Of a stretch of 64,000 nucleotides of DNA, positions 24,549-33,375 are shown in pieces. The DNA lies in contig CAVBWZ010000009.1 in assembly GCA_963599445.1 (NCBI GenBank), positions 1 to 64,000 on the forward strand, read 5' to 3'. A program made the position numbers and the translations under genes. Position 1 is the stretch's first letter; every line of letters starts with the position of its first letter. The notes beneath the pieces were generated by a model, which did not search any database, had not been told where the DNA came from, and was given only the letters and a program-made list of their open reading frames with translations. Origin of the DNA: UBA9732 sp963599445. GTDB taxonomy: Bacteria > Spirochaetota > Spirochaetia > Sphaerochaetales > Sphaerochaetaceae.

Positions 24549-26609
24549 CTAGAAGGCAGGAGCGGTTCCTGTATTCATCGAACGTAAGAACGCCTCATTG
24601 TTCTTCGTTTTGCGCATTTTGTCAATCAGGAACTCCGTCATTTCAAGGTCTTCAAGACCATTGATGGCGTTTCTGAGTATCCAGATGCGTGCAGCCTCGT
24701 CCTTGTCCAGGAGAAGGTCCTCACGGCGCGTTCCGCTCTTCTTTATGTTGATTGCAGGATAGAGCCTGCGGTCGGCCATTCTGCGGTCAAGGACTATCTC
24801 GCTGTTGCCGGTTCCCTTGAACTCCTCGAATATGACCTCGTCCATTCTGGAACCTGTCTCGATGAGGGCGGAGGCTATTATCGTAAGGGATCCTCCGTTC
24901 TCTATGTTCCTAGCCGCTCCAAAGAACCTCTTTGGCTTGTGGAGGGCGTTGGAGTCCACACCACCGGAAAGGATCTTTCCGCTTGCAGGGACGGTCTGGT
25001 TGTAGGCGCGGGCAAGACGTGTTATGGAATCGAGCAGTATCACGACATCCTGCTTGTGCTCGACAAGGCGTTTGGCCTTCTCTATGACCATCTCTGCAAC
25101 CGTGACGTGTCTTGTAGCCTGCTCGTCGAACGTGGAGGCTATGACCTCACCCTTTACGTTCCTTCTCATGTCTGTGACCTCTTCAGGTCTCTCGTCCACG
25201 AGAAGCACCATGAGCTTTATCTCCGGGTGGTTTGTCGTTATCGCATTGGCTATCTGCTGGAGCAATACAGTCTTACCTGTCCTTGGAGGAGCTGTGATGA
25301 GCGCTCTCTGTCCTTTTCCTATTGGGCAGAACAGGTTGATTATCCTCATTGATACATCGTTGTCCTTGCGCTCGGTCTCAAGGTTTATCCTTTGGTCGGG
25401 ATAAAGTGGTACGAGGTTGTCGAAGCTCGTCCTGGTCTTGGCCACTATTGGAGCGTCTCCGTTCACCGTGGCTATGCGGGCAAGGGCGAAGAACCTCTCG
25501 CTTTCCTTTGGATTGCGGATCTGGCCTTCTATGGTGTCTCCTGTCTTGAGGTTCAGGAACTTGATGATTGCAGGCGAGACGTACACGTCCTCAGGACCTG
25601 GAAGGTAGCTGTTCAACGGAGACCTTAGGAATCCGTAGCCATCGCTCAGGATCTCAAGGGTTCCTATGGTGTAGATAACACCTTCCTTTTGGCTGAACGT
25701 GCGGATTATGTCTACGATTATCTCCTGCTTCTTGTATTCGGCATAGTCCTCTATGGGATTGCCGGTCATTTGGGAGAGCCTTTCCTTGAGCTCAGCCATT
25801 GGAACCTGAGAGAGGTCGCTTACAAGCATCCTGTGGCCCAGGTGCTCCTGATACTCAGCACTTGGAATGGAGACGTCGTCCATCGTAAGGCCTTTCTTCT
25901 GGCCGTTGCGCTGGTCCTGCTTCTGGTTCTGGTATTTCTGGTTCTGCTCGAAGCGCTTTCCCTTCTGGTTCTGGTTGTTGCGCTGGTTCTGCTGGTTCTT
26001 GTTGAACTTCTGACGTTGTTCGAACCTTTCCTGTCTGTCGTGGTCCTGCCTATCGTGCTCCTGTCTGGAATCGCTTGAAGACTCTTGGGCATTCGAAGGC
26101 TCATCCTGGGATGACTCCGCAGCATTGTCGCCCACGCTGGAAGAGGTTTTGGATTCGTTGTCCAACCCAGACTCCGCACCGGCGGCTGCTCCCTCATTCG
26201 ACTTCGCCTGTTCCTGTGCGAGCGCTGCGGCCTTTGCGGCCTCTGCAGCAACCATTGCAAGCTTCTCGGCCTTGGACTTCCTTCCACGCTTCTTCTTTGG
26301 AGGCTGGTCCAAAACGGGCTGCTCGGCAGCAGGTTGCTCAGTTGCAGAATGCTCAGCAATAGGCTGTCCCTGTACGTTAGGCTCAGAGGCGGGCTGCTCG
26401 ACGACAGACCTCTCGGCTGAAGGCTCTGCAACAGGTTCCGAGAACAAATCAAGCGATGCCTGTTCAATAGACTCCTTCATAGCAGCCCCTTCAGCTTTGG
26501 GAGCCACCTTTGGCTCCCTCTTCACAACAGGTTTTCTCTTAAGGATGACCTTCTTCACAGGACGAACGGCCTGGGAGGCTTCCATCAAATCGTTGTTTTC
26601 ATTGTCCAT
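24549..26609 (-). CDS. rho: Transcription termination factor Rho with N/Q-rich extension
   Basis: The C-terminal 420 residues are canonical Rho: RNA-binding cold-shock fold (EGVIYTIGTLEILSDGYGFL), Walker A APPRTGKT, Walker B LMVLLVDERPEE, Q-loop and R-loop segments. Rho is the hexameric RNA helicase that ends transcription. The first 260 residues are unusual: a Pro/Glu/Ala-rich segment with repeated 'AEQP.xEQP', a basic KKKRGRKSK patch, an acidic Ser-rich part and then a strongly N/Q/R-rich stretch (about 190-250). Such inserts occur in some Actinobacteria, Bacteroidetes and Clostridia, and the clostridial N/Q-rich Rho domain is known to form prion-like aggregates. Whether this one does is inference. 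Confidence 0.95.
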   Translation of the reverse strand: MDNENNDLMEASQAVRPVKKVILKRKPVVKREPKVAPKAEGAAMKESIEQASLDLFSEPVAEPSAERSVVEQPASEPNVQGQPIAEHSATEQPAAEQPVLDQPPKKKRGRKSKAEKLAMVAAEAAKAAALAQEQAKSNEGAAAGAESGLDNESKTSSSVGDNAAESSQDEPSNAQESSSDSRQEHDRQDHDRQERFEQRQKFNKNQQNQRNNQNQKGKRFEQNQKYQNQKQDQRNGQKKGLTMDDVSIPSAEYQEHLGHRMLVSDLSQVPMAELKERLSQMTGNPIEDYAEYKKQEIIVDIIRTFSQKEGVIYTIGTLEILSDGYGFLRSPLNSYLPGPEDVYVSPAIIKFLNLKTGDTIEGQIRNPKESERFFALARIATVNGDAPIVAKTRTSFDNLVPLYPDQRINLETERKDNDVSMRIINLFCPIGKGQRALITAPPRTGKTVLLQQIANAITTNHPEIKLMVLLVDERPEEVTDMRRNVKGEVIASTFDEQATRHVTVAEMVIEKAKRLVEHKQDVVILLDSITRLARAYNQTVPASGKILSGGVDSNALHKPKRFFGAARNIENGGSLTIIASALIETGSRMDEVIFEEFKGTGNSEIVLDRRMADRRLYPAINIKKSGTRREDLLLDKDEAARIWILRNAINGLEDLEMTEFLIDKMRKTKNNEAFLRSMNTGTAPAF

Positions 26610-26765
26610 GTACTATAGTTCCCCAACGAACGTCCTTGAACCCTCTACTGGTCAGGAAATCTGGTTCGACATCCTACACAACCGCACGTCAAAGACGGAA
26701 CGTTTCAATTTCTAAGAATATATGGGATTTGGTTTCTAACGGACCCCACTGGTCCACTTACGGTT

Positions 26766-28082
26766 TCAAATATATACCCATGAGGAAGCCATGTCAACAA
26801 CGGACCCACCCTTGGCGTATTCCAAGGCAAGCACCATCATTGCTACGGCGAACTTCCGCCTAATGGAGTCCCTTGAATTCGCAGAGACATTCACCCTAAC
26901 GGCCTCGGTATCCCGGAACGAAGACGAAAGGCCAATGTAGGCTGTGCCCACAGGTTTTCCCTCCTCTGCACCGCCAGGGCCTGCAATTCCAGTGATGGAA
27001 ACGGCTATGTCCGTTCCAGAGAGTCTTCTTATGCCGTCCGCCATCTGCTTGGCGCACTGTTCGCTCACGGGCCCTATCGAAGGGTCCTCCAACATTGAGG
27101 CATCAACTCCCAGAATTCTGGCTTTGGCTTCGTTCGCATACGTTGCAGCCCCACCCCAGAACCAAGCGGAACTGCCGGCACGGTCGGTAAGGAGCTTTGA
27201 CGCAAAACCTGCAGTAGCGCTCTCTGCCGTGCTTATCGTAAGTCCCTTCTCTTCAAGGTGCGAGGAAAGGAGGTCAACGGCTTCGTGCTCTCCCCTCTCA
27301 AGCAGGCCATGGCCTATGACGGACGAAAGCTTATCCTCGAATTCCCTACGAGATGATTCACAACCACCGTCCACGTAAAGACTTATCTTGAACTGCTGAA
27401 AACGGGTCCCCCACGACACTCCATCGACGGCGCAGGCCTCGCACAGATCCTCAAGCTTGGCCTCAGGCACCATGTACACCGAGAACTCGTCGCGCCCCAG
27501 ATCCTTACAGCCCGATATCCTTGCCAGGAACGGTCTGACGTGGTTGTAGAACATGTACTGCATCTCCGTAGGAGGTCCTGGCATTGCTATGACCAGAACT
27601 TCATGGACATCATTGGAGTTCGAAGGCTCGGAGACATCGGGCTTGGTGGAGAAAGACCCCTTGAAGCCAGGTGCGGTTCCCTTGGGGTTTGGGATTTCGT
27701 CGAAGCCGCGTGGGATGTAGGCCTGTCGTTCGTTGGCGCCCCAGATGCGGTCTCCAAGGCGCGCGTATACCTCGTTCCAAGCCGTTTCGTTGCGCTCAAG
27801 TGGGACGCCTGCAAGGTCTGCGATGGCTTGGCGCGTCATGTCGTCGCACGTGGGGCCAAGACCACCGGTGACGATTATCACACCGCTGTCTGAAACCGCG
27901 TGTTCGAGTTCGCGGGAAATCGAGCCGTCGTCCGGTACAATGGAGGCCCTTCTGATGCCATAGCCAAGCTTGGTGAGCTCGCCGGCAAGAAGGGGGATAT
28001 GCCTGTCCTGTATGATTCCACAGGTGAGCTCAGTGCCTATTATGAATATTGAAACCGCTGTTTCAGAAACGATTTCACCCAT
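26766..28082 (-). CDS. cinA: CinA-family nicotinamide-nucleotide amidohydrolase
   Basis: Two domains: an N-terminal MoaB-like COG1058 domain (FIIGTELTCGIIQD..., VTGGLGPTCDD) and a C-terminal PncC-type deamidase domain (ISTAESATAGF, ITGIAGPGGAEEGKPVGT). The C-terminal part converts NMN to nicotinate mononucleotide in NAD recycling. The start is the ATG at 28082 with AGAAGGA upstream; the reading overlaps the end of lnt by 8 bp, implying translational coupling in the rpsT-hup-lnt-cinA run. Confidence 0.9.
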   Translation of the reverse strand: MGEIVSETAVSIFIIGTELTCGIIQDRHIPLLAGELTKLGYGIRRASIVPDDGSISRELEHAVSDSGVIIVTGGLGPTCDDMTRQAIADLAGVPLERNETAWNEVYARLGDRIWGANERQAYIPRGFDEIPNPKGTAPGFKGSFSTKPDVSEPSNSNDVHEVLVIAMPGPPTEMQYMFYNHVRPFLARISGCKDLGRDEFSVYMVPEAKLEDLCEACAVDGVSWGTRFQQFKISLYVDGGCESSRREFEDKLSSVIGHGLLERGEHEAVDLLSSHLEEKGLTISTAESATAGFASKLLTDRAGSSAWFWGGAATYANEAKARILGVDASMLEDPSIGPVSEQCAKQMADGIRRLSGTDIAVSITGIAGPGGAEEGKPVGTAYIGLSSSFRDTEAVRVNVSANSRDSIRRKFAVAMMVLALEYAKGGSVVDMASSWVYI

Positions 28083-29871
28083 TGTGTTTCCTTCTACGTA
28101 CCGCGTCCACAATCATCATGACGGCACCTACAGCAAGCACGGCGTACGAAACGTATGTACATATCTGAGCAGACAGGTCTACGGTCCTTGAATAGAGGGT
28201 GTAGCCATAGGTATCTCCGCTGTAGACGGGAACGTCCCAGATCTTCCAGCCCATCTTGAACGGCTCCATTTCGCCCTGGACCTTGCCGTCAGGGGTTATG
28301 AGACATGTGATTCCGCTGTTGGCTCCACGTATGGTGGTGCGTCTGTTCTCGACTGATCTGAACACGGCCATTGCCATGTGCTGCCTCTCTGCGGCGACAG
28401 AGCCGGACCATGAGTCGTTCGTCATGTTGACTATGAGGTCCGCCCCGGCTGTGACGAAGTTGGCGCATATATAGCCAAAGACATCCTCGAAGCAGATAGG
28501 AGTGGAGAACGTTATGCCGTTTGAGGTCTCGAACACAACGGAATCCGTCCCCTTCTCCCACCAGTGGTAGTCGTTGGCTTTGAGTAGGTTGTAAAGCCAA
28601 GGGAGCTGCTTCTCGTATGGGAAATGCTCCGTAAACGGAACAAGGTGCTGTTTGCGGTAGGACTGTTTTATCTCTCCATCGTCGAAGAGTATTACGGAGT
28701 TGTAGTCAAGCTTGTTCCAGTCTCCGTTCTCGTCGTATGCAGGCTGCGTTTCGTCCTTTATCACTCCAGAAGGGTTGCCGGTAAGCAATGGAACTCCAAG
28801 GTTCTTGCCAAACTCTACGAACTGGTCGACCAGGTCCTGGATTTCCCTAAGGTAATCGAAGGCGGCACCCTCGTCGTCGCCTTCGTATGGGTGCTGGGTA
28901 TACCAGTCGACTGAAGGGACGAACGCGGTCTCCGACCATATGATCATGTCAGGGTTCTGGATCATGGCCTCAAGGCTCATGCGCGAAAGATTAAGGAAGT
29001 TTCGCTTGTATGTATCGTAGCCGCCCTTCCAGGAATCGGCGTTGTGCTGGACTGTGGCGACTCTGAAGGAGTTGTCTTCTTCCGCGTTCTTCCAATATGA
29101 AAGTGTTACGATGCCGTAGACTATCTGGGCAACAAGAAACACCGCATAGACTATGACGATGACCTTGTTGTCCTTGATGTGCTGTACAAGGCCTTGGGAG
29201 TGCTCCGTCTTGGTCTTGCTGAAATGGTCGCAGCACCATGCTCCAAGGAACGCCTGCGGGAGCACCAGCATGAAGTTGAGGCCCCATATCCCAAAGAGGT
29301 CGGCTATCTGTATGAGAACCTTGTATCTATAGAGTGCGTATGCAATTGTTCCATAAGGGTAGCCTGCGAACCAACTCTGCGACACGTATGAATATGCAAC
29401 CCATATCATGGCCTGGAAAAAAGGTATGAGCTTTGATGCAAGCGTCGAAAGCGTTGAAGGCTTTGAGGACCTGCCGCCAAGGACCTTTGATGCCGCTGCA
29501 CTTGAGAACCAGCTGTCAGCCGCTTTGAGCGCAAGGAAGAGGAGAACCATCTCCACTGCTTTTATGAATGTGACAAGCAGGATTGCATAGGGATGGAACG
29601 TCGTAAGCCAATAGTTGAACACGGCGTAGTAGACGAATCCGTAGAGGAAGCCATAGAGGGCGGTCACCTTCCAGGAGGTGTTCCTTATGACGGCGAATAC
29701 AGGAATAAGGGCGAAGAACGCCAGAAACCCGAATCCGTTGTTTGAAATGAAGCTTGGATGCGCCATTGAAAGAAGAAGCGCAGAGCCTAATAACAGAGCA
29801 ACCTCAGAGCACACTGTCCCGAGGTTGCGTCTGCGTAGAACCTTATCGTTTACGCTTAGAATACTGGTCAT
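28075..29871 (-). CDS. lnt: Apolipoprotein N-acyltransferase
   Basis: Adds the third acyl chain to lipoproteins at the inner membrane, which fits the many lipobox proteins here. About six to seven N-terminal transmembrane helices precede a nitrilase domain with the Glu-Lys-Cys triad: IIWSETAF, KQHLVPFTE and TPICFED. The 598-residue length is slightly above the usual 510-550. Start supported by AAGGGG. Gap of 42 bp to the upstream hup gene. Confidence 0.93.
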   Translation of the reverse strand: MTSILSVNDKVLRRRNLGTVCSEVALLLGSALLLSMAHPSFISNNGFGFLAFFALIPVFAVIRNTSWKVTALYGFLYGFVYYAVFNYWLTTFHPYAILLVTFIKAVEMVLLFLALKAADSWFSSAAASKVLGGRSSKPSTLSTLASKLIPFFQAMIWVAYSYVSQSWFAGYPYGTIAYALYRYKVLIQIADLFGIWGLNFMLVLPQAFLGAWCCDHFSKTKTEHSQGLVQHIKDNKVIVIVYAVFLVAQIVYGIVTLSYWKNAEEDNSFRVATVQHNADSWKGGYDTYKRNFLNLSRMSLEAMIQNPDMIIWSETAFVPSVDWYTQHPYEGDDEGAAFDYLREIQDLVDQFVEFGKNLGVPLLTGNPSGVIKDETQPAYDENGDWNKLDYNSVILFDDGEIKQSYRKQHLVPFTEHFPYEKQLPWLYNLLKANDYHWWEKGTDSVVFETSNGITFSTPICFEDVFGYICANFVTAGADLIVNMTNDSWSGSVAAERQHMAMAVFRSVENRRTTIRGANSGITCLITPDGKVQGEMEPFKMGWKIWDVPVYSGDTYGYTLYSRTVDLSAQICTYVSYAVLAVGAVMMIVDAVRRRKHNG

Positions 29872-29913
29872 ATTCCCCTTTGTATCTTTTGTATCCAGAA
29901 AGGTATGTCAAGT

Positions 29914-30222
29914 TCAGTCTTCCTGACGGAGATCCCAAACGAGATCCTTGAGCTCCTTGCCAGGGCGGAACACTGCGACTCCGTGGGTGTCAACTGCAAC
30001 GAGTTCACCGGTCTTTGGGTTCCTTGCCTTCTCTCTGCCCTTGCGGGTTCTTACTTCGAAGGTTCCAAAGCCTCTGAGCTCGATGATCTTCTCTTCCTTG
30101 AGTCCGTCCTTGACCTCTTCGAAGAATGCATCGACTATCTCATGGATGTCGTTTCTGTTTGCACCCAACTTGTCATGGAGATGTTCAATGATTACAGCCT
30201 TTGTAAGTTTTGTCTTTGCCAT
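29914..30222 (-). CDS. hup: HU/IHF-family DNA-binding protein
   Basis: A 102-residue histone-like protein that bends DNA as a dimer. It shows the helical N-terminus (MAKTKLTKAVIIEHL), GFGTFEVR and the RNPKTGE(L) beta-arm tip. The start was set at the ATG at 30222, preceded by GGAGGA, rather than an upstream in-frame codon. It sits between rpsT and lnt. Confidence 0.93.
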   Translation of the reverse strand: MAKTKLTKAVIIEHLHDKLGANRNDIHEIVDAFFEEVKDGLKEEKIIELRGFGTFEVRTRKGREKARNPKTGELVAVDTHGVAVFRPGKELKDLVWDLRQED

Positions 30223-30242
30223 AACATTCCTCCGTCGAAGGC

Positions 30243-30500
30243 TCAAGCCATCTTGTTGAATTTGTTGTTCATTCTGGACTTCTTTCTGTCAGCTGTGTTG
30301 TGGTGGATGATGCCCTTGTTTGCAGCAGTATCCATAAGCTTGAAACTGAGTCTCATCGCCTCTTCCGCTGCTGCCTTGTCGTTTGCTGCGACTGCGGCGT
30401 CGAATTTCTTGATAGCTGTGCGGAATGTGCTCTTTGTCTCGCGGTTTCTAAGCCTTCTCTCCTTACTCTGACGATCTCTCTTAACTGCAGAACGATTCAC
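30243..30500 (-). CDS. rpsT: 30S ribosomal protein S20
   Basis: An 85-residue, Lys/Arg/Ala-rich helical protein with the S20 pattern (KRDRQSKERRLRN, IHHNTADRKKSR). It binds 16S rRNA early in assembly. The GTG at 30500 is preferred, since GGAGG lies 6 nt upstream; an in-frame TTG overlaps that Shine-Dalgarno. It heads a minus-strand run with hup, lnt and cinA. Confidence 0.93.
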   Translation of the reverse strand: MNRSAVKRDRQSKERRLRNRETKSTFRTAIKKFDAAVAANDKAAAEEAMRLSFKLMDTAANKGIIHHNTADRKKSRMNNKFNKMA

Positions 30501-30578
30501 TGTAACCTCCAAAATATCTTCATCAAGATAAAATACTTATAACGTTTTGGCTGTCCGTGCAAGAGAACAGCGATACAA

Positions 30579-30607
30579 AACATATCACAGACAATAAAAC
30601 TGGTCAA
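30579..30607 (-). promoter_or_regulatory. Promoter of the rpsT-hup-lnt-cinA run
   Basis: -35 TTGACC (30602-30607), 17-bp spacer, -10 TATGTT (30579-30584) on the minus strand, about 80 bp upstream of rpsT. Confidence 0.55.
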
Positions 30608-30654
30608 TACAACACTTTATGGGAATTTGAATTTCATGTTCGCGTTTTTGTTCA

Positions 30655-30684
30655 TTGACACCTTTTTCTACATGGTGGTACCAT
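30655..30684 (+). promoter_or_regulatory. Promoter of the CsoR-type repressor gene
   Basis: -35 TTGACA (30655-30660) and -10 TACCAT (30679-30684) with an 18-bp spacer. The -10 overlaps a small TGGTACCA palindrome. Confidence 0.5.
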
Positions 30685-30695
30685 CCATGCAGAGA

Positions 30696-30713
30696 TATAC
30701 CACCGGAGGTATA
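30696..30713 (+). promoter_or_regulatory. Inverted-repeat operator over the ribosome-binding site
   Basis: TATACC-N6-GGTATA is a perfect inverted repeat just after the promoter, ending 4 bp before the ATG and covering the Shine-Dalgarno GGAGG. CsoR-family operators are typically TACC/GGTA-ended palindromes, so autoregulation is plausible. Confidence 0.5.
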
Positions 30714-30716
30714 GAT

Positions 30717-30995
30717 ATGAAGAAACAGCAGACAACGAAAGAGAACCTTCGCAGTAGACTTCACAAGATTGTGGGCCAGCTCCAGGGCATAGACAGGATG
30801 CTCGACAAGGAAGCTTCATGTGAGGATATCCTCGTTCAGCTCAACGCAGCCCGTTCCGCTCTTCTCAGCTGTGGAAAGATAGTCCTCGAAGGACAGGTCA
30901 AGGATAGTCTTGCAAATGGACTCGACCCTGAAGAGGCAAAAACCGCAGTCGAAAGGCTCAACACCTCAATAGAGCGCTTTTCAAGCATGATGTAG
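30717..30995 (+). CDS. CsoR/FrmR-family repressor with altered metal site
   Basis: A 92-residue all-helical DUF156 regulator: 'LRSRLHKIVGQLQGIDRMLDKEASCEDILVQL' is diagnostic. Copper-sensing CsoR needs Cys36, His61 and Cys65. Here only the first Cys (ASCEDIL) is kept; the LE.H...C region reads LEGQVKDS, so both later ligands are lost, while a second Cys occurs about eight residues earlier (LLSCGK). It may sense something else, such as an aldehyde or reactive sulfur, but that is inference. The ATG at 30717 follows GGAGG. No metal-transport gene is adjacent. Confidence 0.85.
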   Translation: MKKQQTTKENLRSRLHKIVGQLQGIDRMLDKEASCEDILVQLNAARSALLSCGKIVLEGQVKDSLANGLDPEEAKTAVERLNTSIERFSSMM

Positions 30996-31000
30996 GGTTG

Positions 31001-32155
31001 TCAGTTGGACAGGAGCTCCTCCTGGAAGTCTCTGTCCACCTCCCAATGCCCGGTGTCCGAGTTGAAGCGGACCTCCTCCCTTGGAACAAGGTAGGAGCGT
31101 CCTTCGCTACCGGACACCGTTATCTTATGTGACAATATGTTGACCTCCTGCACTCTGAAGAGCTCTCCGCCTATCTTGAGCCTTGAACCCTCTGGTGGAT
31201 ACGCCTGCTTCTCCTCGCAGTAGAAGTCATATTCGTAACTAAGGCAGCACAGCAGCCTGCCACAAGGCCCAGATATCTTCATCGAATTGAGAGAAAGATT
31301 CTGTTCCTTGGCCATCTTTATGGTGACGGGATTGAGCTTGTCGGACACGCAGTGGCAGCAGAAATCCCTTCCGCATACGGCAAGGCCGCCAAGAACCCTT
31401 GACTCGTCGCGCACGCCAATCTGCCTGAGCTCTATCCTCATCCTGAACACAGCCACAAGATCCTTCACAAGTTCTCTGAAATCAACCCTGTCGTCTGCAG
31501 TGAAGAAGAAAAGGGCCTTTGGCTCTGACAGCAGGAAATGTGCGGTCACAAGCTTCATGTCAAGCTTGTGCTTCTCTATCTTCTCACGACACACCTTTAT
31601 TGCATCCTGCTCGTCCTTCGTGTTCTGGGCGTACCGTTTGAGCTCCTCAGGTGTGGCCATGTGCGATATCCATGGAACATCCCCATCAACCTCGACCATC
31701 TGAGGCTCTTCGTATGCCTGATCCCATACGTTGGAATCATCGACCTCTTCCTGTTCGTCATCGAATGATGTCTTGGTCTCGCTTACGATCTCGAACTTTG
31801 GAAGCGGTCCAAGGGAGAGTCTTCTGCCATCGGCCTCGAAGACGACCTCATCCTCAACTACATAGCCCGTTGCGGCAAGCGGTTGCTCTTCCTCTTCCCT
31901 TTCAGGGTCTCTGGAAGGTGCGAAGTGGCAGGCCCCCTTGCATTTTGCGCAGCCTGGCTTGTAGTCCTTGCCTATGCTGGAGGCAGAACCCACGACTATG
32001 CCCATGTCTAGTCCGTATCTTGTTGGAGACACTACATGCGTCCCTGGATAATATACGCTGTCACTGGCGCAGACCGTAAGGTCGTTGCTGCTGGGAGTCT
32101 TAACCAGATAGATATATGCTCTCTGAACCTGTTCTTCACCGGTGTTCTTCTTCAT
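31001..32155 (-). CDS. PSP1/RicT-family protein
   Basis: Contains the PSP1 C-terminal domain typical of RicT/YaaT: KLDMKLVTAHFLLSEPKALFFFTADDRVDFRELVKDL, then CGRDFCCHCVSD and GPCGRLLCCLSYEYDFY, whose Cys clusters bind Fe-S in Bacillus RicT. In Bacillus it acts with RicA and RicF on RNA processing; in other phyla the role is less known. The N-terminal 150 residues, including CAKCKGACHF and an acidic segment, are an extension over the usual length of about 270. It ends 5 bp from the end of the convergent repressor gene. Confidence 0.83.
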   Translation of the reverse strand: MKKNTGEEQVQRAYIYLVKTPSSNDLTVCASDSVYYPGTHVVSPTRYGLDMGIVVGSASSIGKDYKPGCAKCKGACHFAPSRDPEREEEEQPLAATGYVVEDEVVFEADGRRLSLGPLPKFEIVSETKTSFDDEQEEVDDSNVWDQAYEEPQMVEVDGDVPWISHMATPEELKRYAQNTKDEQDAIKVCREKIEKHKLDMKLVTAHFLLSEPKALFFFTADDRVDFRELVKDLVAVFRMRIELRQIGVRDESRVLGGLAVCGRDFCCHCVSDKLNPVTIKMAKEQNLSLNSMKISGPCGRLLCCLSYEYDFYCEEKQAYPPEGSRLKIGGELFRVQEVNILSHKITVSGSEGRSYLVPREEVRFNSDTGHWEVDRDFQEELLSN

Positions 32156-32296
32156 TTCGTTTCCTTATGTGGCAAAGAAGCACCAAAAGCTTCCCTGCGG
32201 ATGTTTAACGTATATTCAATAGTACCTGCGAACGGACCGCTAATCAAGCATTGACAAACCGGACGTAATCCGCATACCACATAAAGGCCCATACGA

Positions 32297-32386
32297 CAAC
32301 TGGAACAGATGCAACACTTGCTACAGATTCGACAGCAGTCGCTACAGACATCACAACCTCTACACATGGCACGGATTCGCCACAGT
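32297..32386. repeat. Degenerate 9-bp tandem array at the 3' end of an AraC gene
   Basis: About ten units (CAACTGGAA, CAGATGCAA, CACTTGCTA, CAGATTCGA, ..., CAACCTCTA, CACATGGCA). Several units are identical to those at 20361-20509. The array runs into the last codons of the AraC-type gene that ends at 32360. Confidence 0.65.
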
Positions 32387-33355
32387 TTTCCTAAATTCGT
32401 TCACGGCCATTCCTGTCCATACGGAAAAGGCCCTTGAAAACGAGTTCGCATCCTGATAGCCAAGGAGGTAGGCGATATCTTCAGTTGTCATTTGCGTGTT
32501 TCTGATATAGTACTTCGCAAGAAGCTCCCGTGTATGATTGAGCTGTTTCTGAAAACTCGTGCCCTCTTCCTGCAGTTTGCGCTGTATCGTCCGTTTGCTT
32601 GAAAACAGTTTTTTTGCAACGTCATCTATTGCACACTCCCCACTTGGAAGAAGCTCAACAAGTGCACTTCTGACCCTTGCGGAAAACGTGTCGTCTACTT
32701 CCAACATCGAAAGCCGCTTGTTCAGCTCTGGCTTGAAGAAATCCCACATGCTTTCGTTTGCCGAAATGAACGGGACTTCAGCATCCTTTCTTGAAAAGAC
32801 TATTTCGTTTTTCTCGCCAAGTACGATGTCAGCTTCTAGGAAACGGGCAAATTCAGGATTTTCAAATGCTTTTTTCGAAGTGACTGACTTTGGAACGATG
32901 TTTTCCTTAGTAGCCTTTCGGATGAGGTTCGTCATAAACGAAAACTCGATTCCAACAAGGATTTCCGGAAGACTGTCGATTTCATCCTCTGCACAAATCT
33001 CTACTGATACGGATTCTTCGTCACTCGACACAATGTAGCGCAGCGCACCTATGAGAGGCTTGTACGCTGCAAGCCTCTCTACGCAGGTTTCTGCGTTTCT
33101 ACTACAGTATGCCGCAAAGATTGGAGGCGAAAAGCTTTCAACATTCTCAATGGTTGCAAGCCTTATGGGCAATTCCCTATCGGCGAATGAGTCAAGAGCC
33201 TCCATGAAACGATAGTATTCCTCTGCTGAAAGGGAGGGATTCTCCCTTGAAAACAAATCCTCGGGAATCATTGCTTTCTTCAATGTCTCTTCCACGGAAA
33301 TCCCTGCGTTTTCCAGAAACACACTATAGTTTTTGTCAATCAGAAACCTTTTCAT
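32360..33355 (-). CDS. AraC-family regulator (AraC_binding_2 type)
   Basis: 331 residues: an N-terminal ligand domain of the 'arabinose-binding type 2' class (about 1-225, ending SANESMWDFFKPELNKR) and a C-terminal AraC HTH (VAKKLFSSKRTIQRKLQEEG, then EDIAYLLGYQDANSFSRAF). The start was set at the ATG 33355, which lies 20 bp after the stop of the upstream SDR gene, so both are likely co-transcribed and the regulator may control the SDR enzyme. The final residues are encoded by the 9-bp repeat array. Confidence 0.83.
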   Translation of the reverse strand: MKRFLIDKNYSVFLENAGISVEETLKKAMIPEDLFSRENPSLSAEEYYRFMEALDSFADRELPIRLATIENVESFSPPIFAAYCSRNAETCVERLAAYKPLIGALRYIVSSDEESVSVEICAEDEIDSLPEILVGIEFSFMTNLIRKATKENIVPKSVTSKKAFENPEFARFLEADIVLGEKNEIVFSRKDAEVPFISANESMWDFFKPELNKRLSMLEVDDTFSARVRSALVELLPSGECAIDDVAKKLFSSKRTIQRKLQEEGTSFQKQLNHTRELLAKYYIRNTQMTTEDIAYLLGYQDANSFSRAFSVWTGMAVNEFRKTVANPCHV

Positions 33356-33375
33356 ATCCACCCTTCGAACTACAG

